NCBI GenBank assembly: GCA_003662645.1
Contig: QMYL01000080.1
Span: 1 to 5,542 of the forward strand
DNA length: 5,542 nucleotides
Source: Candidatus Bathyarchaeota archaeon
GTDB taxonomy: Archaea; Thermoproteota; Bathyarchaeia; Bathyarchaeales; B26-1
Direction of reading: 5' to 3'
In this document: positions 1 through 5,019 of the stretch, piece by piece
Layout of the letters: each line of letters starts with the position of its first letter
Position numbering within the stretch: position 1 is the stretch's first letter
Translations under genes and position numbers: made by a program
The notes under the pieces: generated by a model
The model's database searches: none
The model's input: the letters and a program-made list of their open reading frames with translations, nothing else
Told to the model about the DNA's origin: nothing

Positions 1-593
1 CAGATGATAGTTGTACCCCTCTCAACCTTGAGGCGGTATAGAAGTTGGACGATGGCGAAACCCGTATTCAGGTCTAGGTTTCCAGTCGGCTCATCCGCTA
101 GGATGAGGGCGGGATCATTAGCCAAAGCCCTAGCTATGGCTACACGCTGCTGCTGGCCTCCGCTGAGCTCGTTCGGTCTATGGTCGATCCGGTCTCCTAG
201 ACCGACCAGCTTCAGGAGCTCGACCGCCTTCTTCTCTCTCTCCTCTCGGGGTACGCCGAGGAAGATCATGGGTAGGGCTACATTCTCTTTGGCTGTGAGG
301 ATCGGGATCAAGTTGAAGGTCTGGAAGATGTAACCGACCTTTTTACACCTCAACCACGCTATCTGATTGGGTTTCATGTCGGATAGGTCTACGCCATCGA
401 TGAGGACGTTCCCCTTCGTTGGTGTGTCTATTCCACCTATCATATTAAATAATGTGGTCTTACCGGAGCCTGATGGACCCATAACGGAGAGATACTCACC
501 GTGTGGCACTGAGAGGTTTATCCCACGCAGGGCGTGGATATCCTCGCCTCTTAGGTGATATACCTTGTGGACATCTCTTACCTCAACAGCCAT
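1..593 (-). CDS. ABC transporter ATP-binding protein, LolD/MacB type (partial, 3' end off window)
   Basis: This is the nucleotide-binding subunit of an ABC transporter of the LolD/MacB/FtsE-like group, which powers a membrane partner with an extracytoplasmic domain. The 197 visible residues contain, in order, Walker A GPSGSGKT (39-46), a Q-loop QTFNLIP (from residue 91), the signature LSGGQQQR (143-150), Walker B LILADEP (163-169) and the NLD D-loop (172-174). The H-loop and C-terminus lie beyond the left edge; family members are about 220-250 aa. I chose the ATG at 593 because GGAGAG sits 4 bases upstream and the protein then begins directly at the usual first strand (VEVRDVHKVY). An in-frame ATG at 605 would add four residues (MERA). 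The partner permease would be expected beyond the left edge, since transcription runs that way. The substrate cannot be told. Family is certain; role is not. Confidence 0.95.
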   Translation of the reverse strand, partial: MAVEVRDVHKVYHLRGEDIHALRGINLSVPHGEYLSVMGPSGSGKTTLFNMIGGIDTPTKGNVLIDGVDLSDMKPNQIAWLRCKKVGYIFQTFNLIPILTAKENVALPMIFLGVPREEREKKAVELLKLVGLGDRIDHRPNELSGGQQQRVAIARALANDPALILADEPTGNLDLNTGFAIVQLLYRLKVERGTTII

Positions 594-648
594 AGCTCTC
601 TCCATAACACAAGCCTTCTTAACTTTCTGATTGGGTTCCTCTTGCTGA

Positions 649-665
649 TATATATAGTTTATTAT
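649..665 (-). promoter_or_regulatory. Putative archaeal promoter (TATA/BRE) of the ABC ATPase gene
   Basis: On the minus strand the sequence TATATATAT (657-649 region) is preceded by an A-rich AATAAAC stretch that can serve as a BRE. A start site about 25 bases downstream would fall near 625, leaving a short leader before the ATG at 593. Just upstream lies the inverted repeat ATTATT-T-AATAAT (661-673), a possible operator. The call rests on position and composition only. Confidence 0.5.
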
Positions 666-744
666 TTAATAATTTTTTGGGTTAGTTGCAATTCTCTCTA
701 AAGTTGCGGAGTTTGGGTTCATACCTCATTCATCCCAGCTAACC

Positions 745-955
745 CTATACGAGGAGGCCATAATCATATAGGGCTCTGAGCATATTTTCTGTGTTCTCTA
801 GTGGTACATTTAGCCCTATCTCTCCGTAGATCATCAGACCACCATCAAGACCCTTTAAAGGCCTCTGTCACCCTCTTTGATGGAGAGATATCCACACTAT
901 GTTCTCTACATGCCATCGAAAGAAAGCCTAAAAAACTTGGAGCCCCTCTTCTTAA
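745..955 (-). pseudogene. Possible frameshifted remnant of an unidentified protein gene (C-terminal part)
   Basis: Two minus-strand frames read like protein. The first runs through GAPSFLGFLSMACREH and VDISPSKRVTEAFKG and stops at 847-845. The second frame, open from 867, continues with GLDGGLMIYGEIGLNVP then LENTENMLRALYDYGLLV and stops at TAG 747-745. A one-base shift near the AAAGGG run (856-851) would join them into about 65 residues. Codons such as AGA, ATA, CTA and GAG match the neighbours' usage. No good start is visible: the ATG at 916 gives only 24 codons, and the frame is closed upstream inside the DUF6807 gene start. I do not recognise the family. It may be a decayed gene end, a sequencing error in a small gene, or chance. 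Confidence 0.35.
921..937 (+). promoter_or_regulatory. Weak putative promoter of the DUF6807 gene
   Basis: A purine-rich GAAAGAAAG followed by CCTAAAAAAC resembles a BRE plus a poor TATA box. A start about 25 bases downstream would fall near 957-960, directly before the ribosome binding site at 959-964. The box departs clearly from the archaeal consensus, so this is a tentative call. Confidence 0.3.
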
Positions 956-958
956 GCT

Positions 959-964
959 AGGAGG
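959..964 (+). promoter_or_regulatory. Ribosome binding site AGGAGG of the DUF6807 gene
   Basis: AGGAGG lies 12 bases before the ATG at 977, a rather long spacing. The in-frame alternative ATG at 989 would be even further away, and an in-frame TAA at 953-955 rules out a much earlier start. This supports the ATG at 977. Confidence 0.6.
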
Positions 965-976
965 AGACTGATCCGC

Positions 977-2107
977 ATGAGAGAGTTAATGATCAGGGTG
1001 TATCCAACCCGTAACATTGAGGCTTGCCCTATAACCGCAACTCTACCGGGAACCCTCAAAATTGGAGGTAGGGCCTACTTAGAGAGAGAGGACGGCGAGG
1101 AGGTTCCATGCCAGCTCAGTATCCTAAATGGGAAGATCACAGCCTCATGGATAGACGAGGACCTGAAGGCAGAGGTACCAAGGGAGTATAAATTGAGGAT
1201 CGCTGAAGCGAGGAGAGAAAAGCCACATATGTCAATAACTAAGGTGAAGGGTGATATCCTAGAGATTCACGAGGGAGAGGAACTCGTAACGAGGTATCTG
1301 TACGGTTATGATAGGGTTAGGCCATACATGTACCCATTGAACGCTCCAGGCGGGGTATGCTTAACCGAGGATGGTCCTAAAGATCACGTTCACCACCGCT
1401 CCTTCTGGGTTGCACATGGAGATGTAAACGGAGTCGATTGCTGGACCGAGTCGAGAAACCATGGATACATAAGGCATAAGAACTTCGAGAGGTTGGAGTC
1501 TGGCGACGTCTACGCTCGCGTCGTAGCCCTGAATGTATGGACCGACCATGGTGGCAACCCGCTGATGGATGAGTTGAGGGATATACGGATATGGAGGACG
1601 ATTAGGGGGGACAGAATAATCGACTTCAACGTCAGCTTTAGAGCCTCCTATGGTGATGTAACCTTAGGCGACACAAAGGAGGGAGGCCTAATCTCCCTCA
1701 GGGTCACACCATCTATGAGGGGTTTATCGGGCGGTAGGATAGAGAACTCGGAGGGCGGGGTTGGTGAGGAGGAATGCTGGGGTAGACGCGCAAGGTGGTG
1801 CGATTACTCCGGAGTCGCGGACTCAAGATGGTTAGGGATAACCATAATGGACCATCCACAAAACCCCAGACACCCAACGTACTGGCATGTGAGAGCCTAT
1901 GGACTATTCGCAGCAAACTGCCTAGGAGTCTCGATCTTCGAGAGAAACCCAAGATTGAGGGGGGATATGGAGATAAAACATGGAGAGGCTGTAGGCTTTA
2001 TGTATAGAGTACTAATCCATGAGGGGGATGCTGCAAGAGCGGAGATAGAAAAGAAGTATCAATGCTACATCGAGCCGCCAAGGGTTGAGGTGGTTTGTCA
2101 AGTTTAG
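977..2107 (+). CDS. DUF6807 family protein ('PmoA family', Pfam PF14100-like)
   Basis: This 376-residue protein matches the DUF6807 family, often labelled 'methane oxygenase PmoA'. That label is misleading, as it is not the membrane subunit of particulate methane monooxygenase: no membrane segment or signal peptide is seen, so it should be cytosolic. Family hallmarks are visible: RPYMYPLNAPGG (115-126), the histidine-rich DHVHHRSFW (136-144) followed by HGDVNGVDCW (147-156), GDTKEGG (231-237), WCDYSG (274-279), and MDHPQNPRHPTYWHVR (291-306) followed by YGLFAANCLG. The first 100 residues are more diverged and may form a separate beta-rich domain. Clustered His and Asp residues suggest a metal or sugar site, but no reaction is established to my knowledge. 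The family is best known from bacteria with carbohydrate-catabolic gene clusters. The gene stands alone in its direction and converges on a dehydrogenase gene. Confidence 0.85.
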   Translation: MRELMIRVYPTRNIEACPITATLPGTLKIGGRAYLEREDGEEVPCQLSILNGKITASWIDEDLKAEVPREYKLRIAEARREKPHMSITKVKGDILEIHEGEELVTRYLYGYDRVRPYMYPLNAPGGVCLTEDGPKDHVHHRSFWVAHGDVNGVDCWTESRNHGYIRHKNFERLESGDVYARVVALNVWTDHGGNPLMDELRDIRIWRTIRGDRIIDFNVSFRASYGDVTLGDTKEGGLISLRVTPSMRGLSGGRIENSEGGVGEEECWGRRARWCDYSGVADSRWLGITIMDHPQNPRHPTYWHVRAYGLFAANCLGVSIFERNPRLRGDMEIKHGEAVGFMYRVLIHEGDAARAEIEKKYQCYIEPPRVEVVCQV

Positions 2108-2125
2108 AGAACTTTAGAGTTCTCT
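2106..2125. terminator. Symmetric hairpin at the convergent gene junction, possible bidirectional terminator
   Basis: AGAGAACT (2106-2113) and AGTTCTCT (2118-2125) are perfect reverse complements around a TTAG loop, so an 8-bp stem can form in transcripts from either side. It overlaps the TAG stop of the plus-strand gene (2105-2107) and the TAA stop of the minus-strand gene (2116-2114). There is no strong T-run, which is the usual archaeal termination signal, so it could act instead in transcript 3'-end stability. Confidence 0.5.
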
Positions 2126-3121
2126 CCAGTCTAAGATTACCCCTATGACCTCCCCTTTAGACTCCATAAGTTTACGATAGGCCTCCCCAGCCTCCTTATA
2201 GCTCACCTTTGCAGTTATGAGCTCCTTCACCCTGAGAAGACCCTTCTCGATGAGTCTCAACACAAGCTTACTATCATCCCTTGCGGTCCAGAAGCCATAG
2301 GAGGACTCATAACGCGGCCTTACGGTGTCATGCGCCCCGATTATATGAAGGCCCCTTTTGTGTACATCCCTATAGAAGTTTACGGTATTCTCACCCCTCG
2401 TGCTCCCCAGAAGGATGACTCTACCACGCATACATGCCAGCTTGAGGGCTGTCGGGATCGCCTTAGGGCTCCCGGTTGCCTCTATAACAACGTTTGCACC
2501 CTTCCCATCCGTCAGCTCCCTAACCCTCTCCTCGGGGTTCTCCCTCAGAGGGTTGACCGTGTAATCCGCCCCAAGCTTAGAGGCTAGGTTCAACCTGTAA
2601 TCGTATAGGTCTATCCCTATGACGGGGATGCCGCCGCTCAACTTAGCCAGTTGGAGGGCGAGTATACCGACCAAACCCTGACCAACCACAACGACGGACT
2701 CACCCAACTCTATCATAGCCTTGCGGATACCCTGTAACGCTATGGCGCCCAACATGAAGAAAGAGGCCTCATCATAGGAGATGCCGTTCGGTATGATGAA
2801 GGACTCATCCTCCTTGACTATCACATGGCTTGCGTGTGGTTTGGGGGATGCAACCCTATCTCCAACCTTAATGGTCTTCACTCCCTCCCCAACCCTCTCT
2901 ACAACCCCTGCGTTCGAGTAACCCGGATACTGAGGGAATATCTGGCTTGTATTCGGGAGGGCCATTAAGAACGCTGTCTCTGTCCCGGGGCTGATTAGCG
3001 TGCTGACCGTCCTTATTAAGACCTCACCCTCACCAGGATCCCTTAAAACGAAGTCCTCAACATCAACTAGGCCCCTCCTCTTAAAGACGATCCTTCTACC
3101 ATATAGTTCCTCTCCGCTCAA
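2114..3121 (-). CDS. Zinc-free medium-chain dehydrogenase/reductase, BchC-like (SPGTE type)
   Basis: The product is a 335-residue member of the medium-chain alcohol dehydrogenase superfamily, probably oxidising or reducing a polyol, sugar or other alcohol with a nicotinamide cofactor. An N-terminal GroES-like domain (about 20-135) is followed by a Rossmann domain with VGQGLVG (146-152) and an acidic D171 after the second strand, which favours NAD(H) over NADP(H). At the usual catalytic-zinc sites it has SPGTE (44-48) and YPGYSNAG (65-72) in place of the Cys-Gly and Gly-His-Glu motifs. The whole protein has a single Cys (C230), so the four-Cys structural zinc loop is also missing. This pattern resembles BchC and the dehydrogenase half of bi-domain oxidoreductases. 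The start is TTG at 3121, backed by a very good ribosome binding site. It lies 42 bases behind the DHH gene in the same direction. The substrate is unknown. Confidence 0.85.
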   Translation of the reverse strand: MSGEELYGRRIVFKRRGLVDVEDFVLRDPGEGEVLIRTVSTLISPGTETAFLMALPNTSQIFPQYPGYSNAGVVERVGEGVKTIKVGDRVASPKPHASHVIVKEDESFIIPNGISYDEASFFMLGAIALQGIRKAMIELGESVVVVGQGLVGILALQLAKLSGGIPVIGIDLYDYRLNLASKLGADYTVNPLRENPEERVRELTDGKGANVVIEATGSPKAIPTALKLACMRGRVILLGSTRGENTVNFYRDVHKRGLHIIGAHDTVRPRYESSYGFWTARDDSKLVLRLIEKGLLRVKELITAKVSYKEAGEAYRKLMESKGEVIGVILDWREL

Positions 3122-3124
3122 GTA

Positions 3125-3132
3125 ATCACCTC
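3125..3132 (-). promoter_or_regulatory. Strong ribosome binding site fixing a TTG start
   Basis: On the minus strand GAGGTGAT, nearly the full anti-Shine-Dalgarno match, ends 3 bases before TTG at 3121-3119. The next in-frame ATG is residue 53, inside the conserved catalytic domain, so TTG is the credible start. A TTAAAT element further upstream (about 3154-3160, minus strand) could be a weak internal promoter. Confidence 0.75.
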
Positions 3133-3163
3133 AGAAAGAGGATCGGTATTTGCGGATTTAAGG

Positions 3164-4354
3164 TTAACTGGTGGTTCTGAAGTCACTTACTACCTCTTCA
3201 GCCCTCTCTATGAGTTTGACCTTCATATCCCTCGGCATGACCACGTTAGCCGCATACTCATGCCCGTCAGCGATACCGAAACCCTTCGAGGCCTCGATTA
3301 GGAGGTCAACCGCGCTGGGAACCTCACCTTCATCTATCATCTGTCTGAGGGGTTTTGGCGCCCTGATGGAGGCCTTGGCTAGCGTTCCGCTCAGTCTCCC
3401 CCAGCCGGGTATATCGTTCTGTAGGTTCATCACGCCGATTATGTACTTATTCTGCCTTATCAGCCTCCTCTGGTAGGATAGGAATGAGCAGAACTGGCCT
3501 ATCACTTTTGAGCCCATGCCCCTGTACATGTCGCCGACGTCGAACCATTGGATGTGTTCGGTCTCTCTTAGGCGCTGTCTATAGAGCATTCCGAGGACCC
3601 TTCGGTTGATCGATTTCCTCCTCTCCTCCAGCATCTGAACCATTCTTTTAGTCGTGTCGGATATTCCTTCTAAGCATGCTCTTATCCCAGCCTCCGGTCC
3701 ACCGGTGTAGTATCCAACCGAACCCAAAACTTGGAGCATCGAGAACATCCTGTCGATGGTTATCCCAAACCTCCTTATCCTCAGCTTATTCCTCTCAGCC
3801 TCCACGACCCTTTCATTCAAGGCTTCCTCCAGGACCAGTTTGTTTAGACCCTTTATCCCGACTGGTATCTCATGGCTCCCAACCAGGGCTAGATATGAGA
3901 GCATTGTGTTCTCCTCGTTCAGGAGCTTCGAGAATAGGTAGCAACATGTCGAACCTGAGAAGTCCTCCTCACCCCTGAAGCCGTAATTCTCCAAGTTTAG
4001 GTCGTGGACCATCCGGTCCCCGGCGGGCTTCGGATTGTGGTGGTCGAGTATTACCGTTAGGTTCCTACCCTCATTGAGCCTTGAGATCAGATCTGCGTGG
4101 GCTGAGCCTATATCGGCGTAGATGATTATCCCGCCTGAACCCCTATGGAGGGACTCCAAAACCTCCGGGTAGGCCTTCTCGAGGCAGAGCGGTTTAACCC
4201 TGTATCCCTCACGTTCTAGGGCTGCCTTTATTATAGCTGCTGAGCATAGACCATCCGCATCGTCGTGGTGTATTAGGGTTGCCTCCCTAGATGGGTGGTT
4301 CCTCATTGCCGAGATGACTTTACGGGACTCCTCCTTGAAGGCTTCTAGGCTCAT
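3164..4354 (-). CDS. DHH/DHHA1 family phosphoesterase, archaeal RecJ-like
   Basis: This 396-residue protein belongs to the DHH phosphoesterases, Mn-dependent enzymes that include RecJ exonucleases, nanoRNases and c-di-AMP phosphodiesterases. Motif I HHDDADG (29-35), motif II YADIGS with D81, and the name-giving DHH (104-106, in LDHHNP) are intact, so the metal site is largely present. Where motif IV usually carries an Asp, this protein reads ALVGSHEIPV (156-165), with His/Glu. The C-terminal DHHA1 part has ASIRAP (328-333) and DGHEYAAN (363-370) in place of the usual GGH-x-x-AAG. A basic middle section (about 180-300) links the two parts. No membrane segment is seen. ATG at 4354 has GAGGGT 2 bases upstream, and the gene follows the HTH-CBS gene by only 12 bases, so the two are cotranscribed. 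A DNA or RNA exonuclease role, or an archaeal GINS-linked RecJ homologue, is possible; hydrolysis of a small nucleotide cannot be excluded. Confidence 0.85.
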   Translation of the reverse strand: MSLEAFKEESRKVISAMRNHPSREATLIHHDDADGLCSAAIIKAALEREGYRVKPLCLEKAYPEVLESLHRGSGGIIIYADIGSAHADLISRLNEGRNLTVILDHHNPKPAGDRMVHDLNLENYGFRGEEDFSGSTCCYLFSKLLNEENTMLSYLALVGSHEIPVGIKGLNKLVLEEALNERVVEAERNKLRIRRFGITIDRMFSMLQVLGSVGYYTGGPEAGIRACLEGISDTTKRMVQMLEERRKSINRRVLGMLYRQRLRETEHIQWFDVGDMYRGMGSKVIGQFCSFLSYQRRLIRQNKYIIGVMNLQNDIPGWGRLSGTLAKASIRAPKPLRQMIDEGEVPSAVDLLIEASKGFGIADGHEYAANVVMPRDMKVKLIERAEEVVSDFRTTS

Positions 4355-4366
4355 ATACCCTCAGCC

Positions 4367-4909
4367 TCATAGTAGTTTTGAGATGACCTTCAATAGGTCT
4401 GAGCGGGTTATTATACCGACAACCTTTCCGTTTCTGGTTACAAGCACCCCCGGGTAGGCTTCCAGTAAGGGTCTTATCATGCTTATGTTCGTATTCTCGG
4501 GGACGCTTGGTAGCGGTGGACTCATAACCTTCTCAACCTTTTCGTCTGAGATGGTTGAGCTCAGGTTCTTTATTATATCCTCCTCAGTTATCGTTCCGAC
4601 AACCCTGTCCCCATCCATAACTGGCAACTGAGATATGGCATGCTTCATCATCAGTTCACTGACCTTCCTTATCTTATCGTTGGGTCTGGTTGAGATAACC
4701 CCCTCGGTCATTATCTCCTTACACTTCTTCCCCCCGCCTTCGATGAGTACTTGGAGTATCTTATTCACCGTTGATAGTCTCGGGTCTACCTTCTCCCCCT
4801 CTATCTTGGCTATGTGGGCTTGTGAGACCCCTACCAACTTAGCTAACTGACTCTGCGTCAATCCGGACTCTATCCTCAGCTTCCTAAGAAGGGAACCTCT
4901 AACTATCAT
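4367..4909 (-). CDS. XRE-type HTH regulator with two CBS domains
   Basis: This 180-residue protein joins an XRE/Cro-type helix-turn-helix (about 6-58, with GLTQSQLAKLVGVSQAHIAKIE) to a tandem CBS pair (CBS1 about 66-117, CBS2 about 128-178, each ending in a VVGxIT-x-x-D motif). CBS pairs generally bind adenosyl ligands such as AMP, ATP, SAM or MTA, so it is likely a ligand-responsive DNA-binding protein. ATG at 4909 is preceded by GAGGTTATC (4920-4912), an 8 of 9 match to the archaeal consensus, 2 bases upstream. It is the first gene of the minus-strand group leading into the DHH phosphoesterase (12-base gap) and is divergent from the SAM synthetase gene, which makes autoregulation and control of that neighbour plausible. 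The ligand and DNA site are not known from sequence. Confidence 0.92.
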   Translation of the reverse strand: MIVRGSLLRKLRIESGLTQSQLAKLVGVSQAHIAKIEGEKVDPRLSTVNKILQVLIEGGGKKCKEIMTEGVISTRPNDKIRKVSELMMKHAISQLPVMDGDRVVGTITEEDIIKNLSSTISDEKVEKVMSPPLPSVPENTNISMIRPLLEAYPGVLVTRNGKVVGIITRSDLLKVISKLL

Positions 4910-4967
4910 CTGATAACCTCTAGTTATTTTCTATATAGATTTAATATCATAAGGTATATTAATATTA

Positions 4968-4978
4968 AGGCTAAGCCT
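4968..4978. repeat. Short palindrome AGGCTAAGCCT, candidate operator
   Basis: Five-base arms AGGCT and AGCCT surround a single A, just downstream of the plus-strand TATA candidate and about where RNA polymerase would load. TTAAGGC, which contains the left part, recurs at 4993-4999. A homodimeric HTH regulator could bind such a site, but the arms are short enough to arise by chance. Confidence 0.35.
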
Positions 4979-5009
4979 CTATAGGTCGAAGGTTAAGGCG
5001 AGGAGATAA

Positions 5010-5016
5010 GGGGGGT
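5010..5016 (+). promoter_or_regulatory. Ribosome binding site of the SAM synthetase gene
   Basis: GGGGGGT lies 3 bases before the ATG at 5020, with a second purine-rich GAGGAGA at 5000-5006. An in-frame TAA at 4972-4974 closes the frame upstream and there is no earlier ATG, so the start at 5020 is well supported. Confidence 0.6.
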
Positions 5017-5019
5017 CAG

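Larger units (their letters stand above)
606..976. other. Intergenic region of about 370 bases between two divergent genes
   Basis: This stretch separates the start of the ABC ATPase gene (minus) from the start of the DUF6807 gene (plus). It holds the ATPase promoter near 649-665, a very AT-rich tract at 655-678, a direct repeat AGTTGC (684-689 and 702-707), a possible broken minus-strand coding remnant at 745-955, and the weak promoter and ribosome binding site of the plus-strand gene. No intact gene and no recognisable structured RNA was seen. Confidence 0.7.
4910..5019. promoter_or_regulatory. Shared divergent promoter region of HTH-CBS regulator and SAM synthetase
   Basis: The 110 bases between the two start codons are strongly AT-rich at 4921-4968. 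For the plus strand, TATATTAATATT (4955-4966) is a good TATA candidate, giving a start near 4985-4990 and a leader of about 30 bases. For the minus strand, ATATTAAAT (4948-4940) or CTATATAG (4938-4931) could serve. TTAATATTAA (4959-4968) is a perfect palindrome, so a single site could support both directions. The arms ATAAC (4913-4917) and GTTAT (4923-4927) flank the regulator's ribosome binding site. Confidence 0.6.

Noticed and set aside
4..558. Plus-strand open frames of 109 and 63 codons over the left end
   Set aside because: They are antisense to the ABC ATPase, whose Walker A, signature and Walker B motifs are all intact on the minus strand; their translations are low-complexity Ser/Arg-rich.
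671..678. T-rich run as a plus-strand terminator
   Set aside because: No plus-strand gene ends upstream of it; it is better explained as part of the AT-rich promoter zone of the ABC gene.
977..2107. Particulate methane monooxygenase subunit
   Set aside because: The family name suggests it, but the protein has no transmembrane helices and its motifs are those of DUF6807.
3171..3978. Plus-strand open frames of 61-101 codons inside the DHH gene
   Set aside because: They are antisense shadows of a conserved gene, with no ribosome binding site or recognisable domain.
4910..5019. SAM riboswitch before the SAM synthetase gene
   Set aside because: The predicted leader is only about 30 bases and shows no multi-helix fold, too short for a known SAM riboswitch class.
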